Positions 1 to 10,991 of a DNA stretch of 64,000 nt are shown here, in pieces. The stretch's first letter is position 1; each line of letters opens with the position of its first letter. The notes under the pieces were generated by a model, which searched no databases, was not told the DNA's origin, and saw nothing but the letters and a program-made list of their open reading frames with translations. The DNA lies in the NCBI GenBank assembly GCA_026120185.1, contig JANUWF010002285.1, forward strand, positions 1,860,001-1,924,000, in the 5' to 3' direction. Both the position numbers and the translations under genes were made by a program. This DNA is from Voacanga thouarsii. Lineage: Eukaryota > Streptophyta > Magnoliopsida > Gentianales > Apocynaceae.

Positions 1-1375
1 TGATCAAATAAACTCTAAATTTTCCTTAACAAGATTTAAACTTTCAACTTATTAGAATTTATTTCCCAAACCATTAATTACTTTAAATAACAAATTAAAC
101 TTAGCTTATAAACCTACTTATTTATTATTTTGCCTTAAAGCTTGGGACACTATGATCATGTTAGTAGTGAAATGAGTTGATTTAAAATTGAGGAAGTGGA
201 TTGTAGATTGAATATGATTAAGATTTGTATTTACCCATGTGGGGTTAGGTTAGCTGTTCGAGACCTTGTTGTTGTGAGCAAGAATCAGGTAAGCTCCTGC
301 ATAAAATCTATCGATGTGAAATGTTTTCCTTATGGCAAGCTAAATATGGAGTGTATGGACACTCGTTTATTTGAAGGTAGTTCAGGGTTGAATTTGTTCT
401 TATTTCCATCACTTAAATTATTTCAAAGTTACTGAGCAGATTTTCCAAACTTAAAACTCTTTCTAAAACTGATTGTTCCCAAAACTTTGGAAACCCACAA
501 ATTACCGTTCTCGTGAAGAGCAATGCTTTGTCCATTTTATCCCAAGTGAGAAACGTCATTGAGTACTCAATAAGGGTGGACTGCTAGGACTAGTCATTTA
601 AGGGTTAGGGTAAGTCTCTCAGCAGGTGGCCACCTCTGAGGGGTGAGTCCTTCCTGGATAAGATGTTAGTCCAGTGAGTCGTGCCGGTCCGAGCTAGCAG
701 TTTGTTTTCAGTCAAGTGACTACGTTTTGCCAAAATGGACACCCGGTTATTGTTTGGGTATAGAGAAGGAGGAGTATCTTGCCCAGTAGGCCGATCACCT
801 ACTTTTATCAGTCTGCACAAAGTGTCGGCATTCTGACCGGTTATGGGGCCCAACGTGTGATAACCCATATCCTTTTCTTTCGAGTGGTTGATTTCATTAC
901 TTATGTGCGGCTAGATAAGCCAAAATGCCACTCTTGCTTTTGACTAATGTTTATTGCTTGCCAATGTTTCTCATATTAAAGTTTCACACTCTGCATCCAT
1001 GAACTGATTTCACTAAACACCCAAAGCACACACGGACTTACTGAGATTTCTGTCTCATCAGCTTTCTATCATGATTTCAGGATGATCCTGATGTGGAGTT
1101 GAGTGGCTAGTAATATCTGCTTGGGAAGAGAATGTGTCTTTTTATTTTTTTTATATTGCTTTGGGGAGGCGAGAGTGGATAATTTTATTTATGGTTTTTA
1201 TTTTGGAATTCATGGATTCATTCTTGAAGTTTTCTTTCGGTTGTAATAACTTTTTAAGTTAAATATTATTTTTATTCCGCAATTTGTTTGCGTGACCTAA
1301 TTATAAAGACCCCTTGTCCTTTGGATGGGGCGACATCCCTGGCCCTGGCGAGCTTAGGCTTCGGGGGGTATTACA
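1..1375 (-). mobile_element. Partial giant LTR, family G (copy G0)
   Basis: This matches, in reverse orientation, about the first 1.4 kb of the complete G copies at 32736 and 44233. Shared blocks include the ATGGCAAGC segment near 333, the CCACCTCTGAGG segment near 630 and the GGGGCGACATCCC block at 1327-1339. It ends in TATTACA at 1375, which reads TGTAATA on the minus strand, an LTR-like TG terminus. The other end lies beyond the window. The short open frames inside have no recognisable domain. That it is an LTR is inferred from the intact copies, which show TG..CA ends and, for G1, a 5-bp target duplication. Confidence 0.7.
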
Positions 1376-2855
1376 CTAAAACTAAGAAAACAAATCCAAG
1401 CCAATTAGGAAACCACTTGATTTAGGAACATATTTTAAGATCAAAGTAGAAAACCTATCATATATTGGATTATCTTGAGAAATTAGTTTTAGGAACCTAT
1501 CTTAGCGACTTAAATTTCCTATCCTTACCAAAGTAGATTAACCCTTAGTTAGCCTATAAGTTAAAATCTCTATCATTGCTCTCAATCTACTCCAAGTTGA
1601 TTAACTTTTTCTTAAAGACATTAACACTTTCATTAATCAATTCTCATAGATAAATTACAAGATTGATAAGCATATATAGGCACCACTAATATCAAATCAC
1701 GTACCCAATTAGACATAAAAATATTCAATTGATCTTTGCACAATCCTTTATGACTAGTTAAGCCAGTTAGCCTTGTAATCTAACTAGAAATAGATGTTAC
1801 TTAAAAATCAATCAAAATTTTAATTAACTTAACTTCTTAGTCATGCAAGTTAGGTAAATGGATCATGCATAAGAAACTCAACACAATTGCCAAGGAAAGA
1901 AAACATACAAGAGATCAATTATCTTAGCCATTCAATTATGCCCTCTCAACTATGTTGGTCAAACACAAGAGAAATTCACACAATTGATAAGAGAAGAATT
2001 CCAAAATTGCATAAGTACTAAAAAATAGTCATATGATCAAAGATTGAATCTTTAATTCAATAATTTCAAAGTCTCAAAAATCAGTACTCAAATCATGACC
2101 TAAAAATGACATAGAATCTAAATTGTTTGAATACAATAGAGACTAGAAAAATAAATAATTTTGAAAGAAGAAAGAACCAAAAAAAAGTTTGAAAGATAAC
2201 ACTTGGGATGCCCACAATCTCAAGTCTCCTTGCCTCCTTGCCTTTTCCACATTCTTGAAGCTTTCTTTGAAGCTTTAGAGATGTGTTGTCTATTCAAGTA
2301 TGGATGACTTTTGCCTTTATATAGGCATCCTAAACCATTTTAGGCTGGATTTGGAAAGTTTAAACTGCCGTTAGATCAATTTAGAAAGTTCTAAAGCTCT
2401 TCAAAAGACTTGCATGGCATGTATGCACAACGATGGCATGAAAAATTGCTAAACACTCTTCGTATGCAGCGCGGTCATGATGCACAACCATGCCTATGGC
2501 TGTGCCTATAGCAGAGCTTCAATTTCATCGATTCTGAAAAATTTTTGGAGCAAATGATATTCCTCTATTATGCACACTCGTGCATCAAGCAGTGCATATC
2601 TGCACACCCGTGCATCAAGCCATGCATGTTCTGCACATTTTTACCCAAATTTCTTCCAACAATTTCCAAATCATTAGGAAATCATTTATAACTTAAAACT
2701 CATCATTATAAGCCCTTGTTTCACTCATTTTTCACTAAGATAACCTATAAACACATAAACACAAAAAATGAGTAGAAACCATCCAAAATCACACAAAAGA
2801 TCATGCAAAAGCCAAGTAAAAGGGCTATCAAAATGTGATATTTTCATGCCTATCA
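1376..2855 (-). mobile_element. 3' LTR (truncated) of non-coding element E1
   Basis: The right end reads CCTATCA and is followed immediately by a reverse-complement polypurine tract, so on the minus strand this LTR begins TGATAGG. A TATA box lies at 2316-2323 on the minus strand. The U5 side is cut at the junction with G0 at 1375/1376, so the true left terminus is not visible. The CATGC/GTGCA-rich stretch at 2410-2635 resembles internal sequence at 4440-4650. The Athila/Tat-like assignment rests on the PPT/PBS style, not on coding sequence. Confidence 0.6.
2316..2323 (-). promoter_or_regulatory. TATA box in E1 LTR
   Basis: TATATAAA on the minus strand, about 530 bp into the LTR from its U3 end, where an LTR promoter is expected. 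Confidence 0.5.
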
Positions 2856-2870
2856 AATACCCCTACACTT
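2856..2870 (-). other. Polypurine tract of E1
   Basis: On the minus strand this reads AAGTGTAGGGGTATT directly before the LTR start TGATAGG. It matches the AAGTGTGGGGGTAT-type tracts at 7013 and 14168. Confidence 0.7.
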
Positions 2871-5281
2871 AACTCTTTTCACATTCTCGGGCAAAACAAT
2901 CTTTCAAAAATAATTAAGATATGAAGTTCGAATTATCAAAAGATATGGTGGATATTCAATATTTTCCTTTCATAGCCAAAAATAACTCAACCTCTACTTA
3001 ATCAAGAAGATTTAGGCAAGCTCGTATATTAGATAAAATATATCCAAGGCCATTGAAGTTAGTTTAAACAAGTTCATAACTATTCAATGCATTCCACTCC
3101 TTTCTTTGAACTAAACATATAAACAATGCAAAACATATAAGTTAGGAATATAAGCTAATTTAAGTTGATGTACTTTGTACTTTTCTAAACTACTACAAAT
3201 TGGGTAGCAAACTAGGACTTTTCTATTTCAAGAAAATATTCTTCTTGGCAAAAATTTTCTTGCGATATATAGCTTCAAGTGAGTGCGTTTCGCTCCATCT
3301 CACCGTATTAGCCCCCATTCATTTTTTTTTTCTTTTCATCTCTCTCTTTCTTTTCTTCTTCACACATTTTTTTTGCCAAAAGACATGCATTTTACATTCC
3401 TGGACCTTTTTTCTCCTCACTTCTTCAATCAAGAATGCAACCAATTTCGAGCACTTGCATCCTATGTTTATCCTATTTACTTAAACCCAGATTTAGGACT
3501 AGCTTAGATAATTTTTCAACCAAAATTAGTACATATTCCAAACTTATATTTCATCACATTACTTATAAAAGTCTCATAAATTCAAAAGCTTCATACAACT
3601 AATAAGAAATAAACAATGTTAAAAAATATTCTCAAGACTTAAATATATTCAACCTAATATAAAAGTTTAACAAATCAACTCAACTTAATAAAAATCAAGA
3701 AATTTTTCAAAGTAAAAAGAAAAGAATTGTTTCCACCAATTGTTTTAAAAAGCTCGAAAGATTTTTAAAAATGGCAATAAAAATTTTGCCCAATTTCACA
3801 TAACAAATTGACAATGAGAATTTCATTTCTACACCACCACACTTAAATTGGACATTTTCCTCAATGGACGAAAATAAGACAACAAAATACCTCCAAAGGG
3901 ACCAAGAAGATAAAGGGGGCAAAGAAAATCAAAACTTCCCTAAAGTATAAGTGGATATGATTATATGATTGCCAAAAACTCCAATTAAGATCTCCAAAAG
4001 TTGAAATTAAAAACTTAAGTAAAGAATATACAATTCGTACCCCACGCTTAAACAACACATTATTCTCAGTGGATGACAATAGAACTATTAAGCATAGTCA
4101 AAAAGGATCTAGTAGATTAAGGGAGAGGCAAAACAAATACTTCCTAAGAAATAATGTAGCTCCATGATTACCAAACTCCAACAAATAAATAATCTCCTAG
4201 AAGTTGCCACTATGAAAAACCTTAAGAAAAGCTTCAAGGTTGGACATGAAAAATGTTAGAATTCAAAGTAAATATCCAAAGAAAGAAGTCCTTAACAAAA
4301 ACAATAAAACAAAAAGATACTATCTAAACAAACCTAGCCTAGACATGACAAACCTATTAAAAACAAAGAAAAATACGACACAAATAGAGGAGAAGGAATT
4401 AAAGATCACAAAACCATTAATGCTTTCATGAAAAAAGAATAAGGCGTGCACATGATATCACCACAGTGTGCACAACCCCATGTAATTTGCAAAAGAAACT
4501 CTTTTGCTAGTGCACAACATGGTGCACGGGCATGCCACATGCCATGCAAATCTATCGTGTTCTGAAAATTTAAGCTTTTAGAAGGATGACACTGTTGCAT
4601 GGCCCTACAAAGTGGCACGCTTAAAGCACGGTTGTGCCACTGGACGTGCATCCTGAATGAAAAATTTTCAAACTTTTTGTTTTTATTATTATTAGAAGTC
4701 CCTTTTCCATGCTTGATAATTTAGGCTTGTCAAAATTCATTTCTCATACCAAGTAGACCAAAAAAAAATCGTCGTAAAGACTTAAAAGAAATATGTGATC
4801 AAATCACTTATTTGATGAAAGGAAAAAAAAACATAACCAACCTATAAGATTCATATCAAAATGGAAATAGAGACTCAAAAGGTGATAAGATACTTATTAA
4901 AAAAAAAACTCAAAAAAAGGGAAAGACTCCCTTAGGTATGGCCAATTAGCTCATTAATGGGGAACCAATTGCAGAAAATTGAGATTTGGATGAAATATCT
5001 CCAGCGGGTGAGTTACTTCACCACAAATCCTTGTCATCTTGGGATCGAGTTTAGACATTTATAATGTGTTTTCCTAGTTCATCTCGTCTTACCACTTCAA
5101 ATAAGCATACATCAAGATGGACAAACCTCCAAAACAAATAAAAAGAAAAGTTAAAAGTGGAACAACAAAAACATAATACAAAACGCAAATAGGACGAGAA
5201 AAAAGGAAAATACAACCCTAAAAGAATTCATTAAGAAGAATTTTCACAAAAGTCATCCCAAGATCAAGACATAAAGATAGA
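2871..5281 (-). mobile_element. Non-coding internal region of E1 (LARD-like)
   Basis: About 2.4 kb bounded by a polypurine tract on the left and a primer-binding site on the right, with no gag or pol similarity in any frame. It keeps motifs shared with the 3' UTRs of E2, F and B: a CACCGTATTAGCCCCC module near 3300, and two copies of a CACACTTAAATTGGACA-type motif (reverse of a PPT-like signal) near 3835 and 4041. This fits a non-autonomous, large-retrotransposon-derivative type of element moved by proteins of relatives. It may instead be an autonomous element that lost its coding region; the two cannot be told apart here. Confidence 0.55.
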
Positions 5282-5301
5282 GTTCCCAAGCAATGATGCC
5301 A
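5282..5301 (-). other. Primer-binding site, decayed tRNA-Asp type
   Basis: On the minus strand this reads TGGCATCATTGCTTGGGAAC. The usual Athila/Tat site is TGGCGCCGTTGCCGGGGA-like. The differences are C-to-T or G-to-A, mostly at CpG, as expected from deamination of methylated DNA. It sits four bases from the LTR end at 5306. Confidence 0.75.
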
Positions 5302-5305
5302 TTTT

Positions 5306-7012
5306 TGTTGTAGGGGAATCACGAAATTCAAAATAGGGTCATTTAAATGCAGTCATCATACACTAAACAAAAAGAAATTTACAAACCCTTCTCCCTAAGA
5401 TACGACATAGTATAGTAGTGACTATGGTGTCAAACCCACAAGGAACTCAAGAGAAGTATACTCTTATATTTACTCCATATCTTAACCTTATGAACAACTC
5501 TTGAACAACTAACTTGAATAAATTCTTATGATGAAGTAACTGATGTGTAAATTTTAGGTGTATAAAAATTATCAAATTTAAATCCATCACTTAGTTAAGT
5601 TTTAATTAAAATATTAATCCTAAAATACACATATAAGAAAGTTTACTAATCGTAAGTATAGTATAGGGAATTATGGAATATCGATCCTCAAATGAACAAG
5701 TACGCACTAATGACTATTGATTCAATGTTTAACCGACTCAAGGATGTAGGACTATGCAATTTAGACAATTATCCTAGAAAACATGATAATGAACCAACTA
5801 GCAATTCTCTTAATTAATTATCATCTTGGCATCATAAAGGAATATAAAGCAAAATACAATCGTTTTTCAAGTTATGAATCTACTTACATAAATTTCACTT
5901 CGTTTCCCAATCCATAGAATTACCATCATTTTATTAATATTAACAGAGTTGACAATCAAGCTAAAATAACCAAAACATGCATTAAGCTTAATTCCTTATA
6001 AGTATGACATTAGCTAATATCCCTTTGCTCGTGGTGAAATCAACTAATCTTTTATCACTTAGTCCTATAATCTTAACTTTGTCACTCAAGTCCATTAAGA
6101 TTAGACAAATACTAAATCAATGCAATGAAACTCCTAACATCGTCGTCCCGAGTCAATTAGATGAACGCACATCAATAACCAATGATATCAAGTAATAAAA
6201 TACCAAAGATGACAAAGAATCAATCAAATAAATAAATTTACACAAAATCATGATTCCTAAAATAATATTAAAATTACAATAAGAATATTAAATACATTAT
6301 TGTTAAATGAAAAGAAAACAAAGATAAAAGAAAGTATTCATAGATAAGTCTCTTTCTTTACCCTTGAAGACTCTCTGGAACAATCCTACTTGATTGGGTG
6401 AATTTCTCTTTCAATGAGTGATTTGAATTTTTACTTCTGAATCCATCTCCACATGTATATATTCTCTTGTATTTTCTCTTGATTTTATAGCCCTTTTGGA
6501 TGCTAAATTCGTTGCTTGAGAGAACTTTGCCGAGTAGGAATTATAAAATACCGAAATCTTAGGAAAATTCCTAAATTCGTGCACAGAATTTTCGCCTTCT
6601 AGAATGGGCCTTGTGCAGGGTACCTTCAACCCTCTTGGTGCCAGGTACATTATGTTCTTCCTCTGAATTTTTGCTCTGTTTTTGTTGGCCAGACAGAATA
6701 AACCCGATGCCTGGTCCACTTACCCGACTCAGTGCCAGGTCCTTTCAGTTTTCTTCCTGAAGGTTAGTTTGATTTCCTCTGCTCAACCAGAATTCACCTG
6801 GCGCCTGGTCCCTTGGTTGTACCCGACGCTAGATGCATTCTAGAATTGTTCACTTTTTTCTCGAATTCAACTTAAATTTGCACAAATTTACCAAACATAC
6901 TTTTTACAAGTAAAATGTCAAATAGGAAGGAATATGCCTAGTTATTACAACAAAAGTATCTCAAAAAAACCTCAAATAACTAGGAAAATAATGGTGATTT
7001 TAGTCCCTATCA
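5306..7012 (-). mobile_element. Athila/Tat-like LTR shared by E1 and E2
   Basis: A 1.7 kb LTR in minus orientation: plus-strand ends are TGTTGTAGG and CCCTATCA. A PBS abuts its left side and a polypurine tract its right side, so it serves as 5' LTR for the internal region at left and 3' LTR for the one at right. The U3 half carries GC-rich CCTGGCGCCTGG-like blocks at 6600-6845, as in the LTRs of element C. Its U3 start (TGATAGGGACTAAAATC) matches the LTR remnant at 14123-14167. U3 of the E1 LTR at left differs, so the E1 pairing may not be original. Confidence 0.6.
6456..6462 (-). promoter_or_regulatory. Possible TATA box in E1/E2 LTR
   Basis: An ATATATA run in minus orientation, roughly 550 bp from the U3 start, comparable to the E1 LTR. 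Weak in an AT-rich context. Confidence 0.3.
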
Positions 7013-7027
7013 CATACCCCCACACTT
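7013..7027 (-). other. Polypurine tract of E2
   Basis: On the minus strand AAGTGTGGGGGTATG directly precedes the LTR start TGATAGGG. Just upstream is GGGACAAGCAAATGTTC, typical of this element group. Confidence 0.75.
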
Positions 7028-8655
7028 GAACATTTGCTTGTCCCAAGCAATCAAGAACTAGACACTAAGCTTTTAGAATAAGATACAACAATTTAGCAAA
7101 TTTTCCTTAGAAAACTTGTCCATAATGAAGACATAACCTTCTTCCAGCCTTAAACATAAATTCGTCATTCATTTAACCCTTTCAAAACCTTGTAAACTTA
7201 TGTATTAAATCAAACAATCTCAAGGCCATCAAAGTTAAGTTAAACAAGCTTATATCTAGTATAGAAAAATTATCCCACTCTTTAAGCAAAAACCATAGAT
7301 AATATAAATCATACAAGTCAAGCTATTTAACTAATTCAAGTATTATAAACGCAAATTCACAAAACTCAAGTTAATAAAATAAGGAAAACACTTAACTCTC
7401 TTTTTTTTCAATGGCTTAGGAAATTGATAGCCTTAAGTGCATGGATTTCTCTTCACACACCGTATTAGTTCCCTTATAGTCATCATTATTTTTTTCAACA
7501 ATTTTCTTTTTCTTTCTTCTTTCTTTCCTTACCTTCTTGCCTTTGAGATAGCCTCAAGAGAGTGTGATGCTTCTTTGTTTCTTCTCTTCCACTCACCATA
7601 TTGGCCCCCTTTTCAACAAAAGGTCTCTTTCTTTTCTTTTCAACAAATTAAAGAAAATTTTTTTTCAACTCATGTTTCTTCCTTTTCACTCAATATCCTT
7701 ATTCACAACACTAAGTCATGCAAATTTTACTTCTATAATACAAGAATTAATCAACAACTCTTCGCATATTTCATCATATAATCCATATTCAAACTCAAAG
7801 AATAAAATAAAACTCAAATATCAAATATAACCAAGGTTAACTTAAATTCTCAAGACTTAGCAAAATCCAACTTAATACAGAAGTTTAATTTTTCAAATAA
7901 AAATCCAACCATAATGAATAACAAATCTATATCCAAATTTAAAAAGAAAATCATAACTGCATTATAGACAAATTAGCTCAATTTAGCTCCAATATCTCCA
8001 AACTTCCAAAATTTCAAGATTTTTTATTTTTCAACAAAATTGTTTGGTACCGAGAAAACGCCAAGATCATACCAAGTAAACTCCAAGAACATCGATAAAA
8101 ACTTGGACAAAGAATTTTACTAAAGCACTCCCCACACTTAAACTAGACAATGTCCTCATTGACCAAAAGTTAACACAAGAAAGTATCTCCAAAGGGACCA
8201 AAAATAATAAATGGGTAGAGTTAAGCAATACTCCCTAAGTGGAATAAAGTGCTAATAGATATCAAAACTGGAAATAGAGAAAAGGGCTTGTTCAAGAGGA
8301 CTCTATTCCTACCTATAAGACAAAACACAAATAAAAGTACAAGGAAAATAATAACCAAATAAAAACACACCTAAATAAAAAGAAAACAAACTATAGAAAA
8401 ATACTAAAAAATCCTAAGAAAGCAAATAAAGACATGACTTACTTCTCCACATTTAAAATGGAAAATCTTTTCCTTATTCGAGGGAAATAACACCTAACAA
8501 CTAAAAATGGAACTTAGATAAAATAAAAGAATGACCAAAAGACCTAAAGAAACCCAAATACAAAAAAAACCTAAAACACATAAAAAGACACTCTTTCCAC
8601 TCATCATGCTTCCTCATCAAACATTTGTAAAAGAAATTAATGCTCAATGAAATAG
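7028..8655 (-). mobile_element. 3' untranslated region of Athila/Tat-like E2 (truncated)
   Basis: Non-coding, colinear in part with 14183-15780 (element F). It has two tandem modules containing ATAGCC(T)CAAG followed by a CACCRTATTRG sequence (near 7430 and 7545). It also has PPT-like motifs near 8135 (CCCCACACTTAAACTAGACA) and, degraded, near 8440. No RT, RNase H or integrase is left. The element is cut off on its coding side at the solo LTR at 8661. The poly-pyrimidine open frames at 7437-7830 are low-complexity translations, not genes. Confidence 0.55.
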
Positions 8656-8660
8656 GTAGG

Positions 8661-9710
8661 TGTTAGGATTCGTGGATTCCTAAACACAAAAAACATCCAC
8701 GAATCCCTTTCGAAGATCCAAGTAAACGATTACGAAGATCGTAGGTTTGAAGGATTACCTCTGTTTACTGTAATCGAAATCCTTTGATTATGATTGCGCT
8801 GTTGTACATTCAACCCAAACAATCATCAGACGCTGCATTATACGAACATGCTTTATCGGATACACACAACGAACTCACTCGTTACCTAGGGACTGCTAGC
8901 GCCTAGGGTTTGAGAGGTTTTTTTTCCTGATGAATGGAGGCACGAATATTCTCAACAGAATTGGCACACTTAAGAAGATGGCTAGGGTTTTCTTAAAACT
9001 CCACTCCGAACCTCTTAGAGTCCAACCTTAATAATACTTATCGTATTTTAATTTAAATTCAAATTAAATTAAAACTGATATCATAAGATTCTGCCATTAT
9101 CTCTGTAATTTAACTAATTAATTTACCGAGTCAAATTCTTATAATCTATACATAATCCAGATACATCGAATGTGGACATATTTCCAGATTTATTGTATCT
9201 GGTAGATTTTCTAAGTTCGATTAACTTAGACATGTTTCCAGATTCATCGAATCTGATTACTAGAAAAATAACCTAACAAGTTCGCTTATTGTGTGACCCT
9301 ATAGGTTCATTTAACACTGACAGTGTGCTCCCAAATCATATTTAAATGGCCTACAAGTTATAATCGGTTTCTAGCAAAACATTATAACTATCTAGGTTAA
9401 ATGAAGATCGGTGATCTCTGTGAACCAAACCATAATTTTATATGTAGTCCTTTTGTCACACGATATCCAGATTAAGCATAAGGCACAGAGCATGTCATCC
9501 TTATTAAGCTTAATCATTTATTTCTTGATTTCATAGTAGACTGTTCAAATAAATGATATCAATATCTTAGATTGAAATATTTGAGCACGGCCATGCATTT
9601 TAACAGTCTAACTTATCAAGGGGCTCATGGATATCTCTCCTATAATTGAGAGGGACAAATTCCTTCACAATCAATCATATTCCTCTCCTTGATTTATTCT
9701 ATATCCAACA
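8661..9710 (-). mobile_element. Copia solo LTR (D0)
   Basis: A 1050-bp sequence with ends TGTTAGGATT and ATATCCAACA, flanked by GTAGG (8656-8660) and GTAGT (9711-9715), a near-perfect 5-bp target duplication. Read on the minus strand it begins TGTTGGATATAG, a common Copia LTR start. No PBS, PPT or coding sequence is attached, so it is a solo LTR. Near the U5 end is a perfect 12-bp inverted repeat (8666-8677 with 8695-8706). Left and right flanks look like different elements, so an older rearrangement lies at or near this site. Confidence 0.7.
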
Positions 9711-9715
9711 GTAGT

Positions 9716-10777
9716 CTAATTTATTGAAATGATTTCCTTATGGCAAGCCAAATGTGGAGTGCAAGGACACTCGGTTATTTGAAAGCAATTGAGGGTTGAA
9801 TTCATCATTAATTCCAACGCTTAAATTATTTAAAAGTCTTTGAGCAGATTTTTCCAAGCTTGAAACTCTTTCTAAAACTAATTTCTCCCAAAGCTTTGGA
9901 AACCCTCAAATTGTTATTTTCATGAAGAACAATGCTTTGTTCATTTTATCCCAAGTGGGGAATGTCCTTGAGTACTCAATAAAGGTGGACTAATAGGACT
10001 AGTCTTTGAAGGGTTAGGGTAAGTCACTCAGTAGGTGGCCACCTCTGAGGGGTGAGTCCTTCCTGGATAAGATGCCAATTCCAGTGAGTCATGCCAGTCC
10101 GAGCTAGCAGTTTATTTTGTTTCAGTCAAGTGACTGTGTTTTTGCCGGAATGGACACCCGACGGTTGTTTGGGTATAAAGAAGGAGGAGTATCTTGCCCA
10201 GTAGGCCGATCACCTACTTTTGTCAGTTTGCACAAAGTGTTAGGCATTCTGACCGGTTATGGGGCCCAACGTGTGGTAACCCATATCCCTTTCTTTCGAG
10301 TGGTTGGTTTCATTACTTATGTATGGCTAGAAGAGCCAAAACGCCACTCTTGCTTTTGACTAATGTTTATTGCTTGCCAATGTTTCTCTTATAAAGATTT
10401 CACACTTTGCATCCACGAACTGTTTCCACTAAACACCCAAAGTACACACGAACTTACTGAGATTTCTATCTCACCACCTTTTATCATGATTTCAGGTTGA
10501 TCCTGTTGTGGGTGAGTAGCTACCGTGGAAGAGAATGCGTCTTTCGATTTCATGTATTGCTTTGGGGAGACGAGAGTGGATGATTTTAATTATGGTTTTT
10601 GTTTTGGAATTTCATGGATGTACTTTTGAAGTATTTTGGGTTGTAATAAATTCTTTTTTTGTTTAAGTATTATTTATTTCAGCAATTTTATTTGTGACAT
10701 AGTTATAAAGACCCCATGTCCTTTGGACGGGGCGACATCCCCGGCCTTGGCGGGCCTAGGTTTTTCGGGGTGTTACA
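9716..10777 (-). mobile_element. Partial giant LTR, family G (copy G3)
   Basis: Reverse-oriented match to the outer kilobase of G, parallel to 330-1375. It includes the GGCAAGCC block, the CCACCTCTGAGGGGTGAG block, the GGGGCCCAACGTG block and the terminal GGGGCGACATCC..GGGGTGTTACA. The terminus at 10777 reads TGTAACACCCC on the minus strand, as in G1 and G2. The inner end is lost at the solo LTR. Confidence 0.7.
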
Positions 10778-10991
10778 GGTTGGGCCATAGGCTCATTGAG
10801 CCATGTTTATGAGTACATGCCTTAAATTTTCTATGTTAATCTCATAAGCACTCTTTGAGTACTATAGTGAAAGATTGCATTTCAATGTAAAACATTCTTA
10901 TTTCTCTTGATCTAACATGTCCCTACTGTACATATCATTGTTTTTATATCACAATTCCATCAAGTTTGTCATTACTAAAAAAGGGAGAGAT
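10778..10991 (+). mobile_element. 3' tail and polypurine tract of a SIRE-like Copia element
   Basis: Non-coding sequence ending in the purine tract AAAAAAGGGAGAGATT (10976-10991), directly followed by an LTR start TGTTAGCCC. The 'AAAGGGGGAGATTGTTAG' style is known from SIRE/Maximus Copia elements. The rest of the element is missing, cut at the G3 boundary. Confidence 0.6.

Noticed and set aside
605..868. Open frames in G0 and G3 (605-868, 10117-10394) as a conserved small gene
   Set aside because: They are on opposite strands relative to the shared DNA and do not keep frame between copies.
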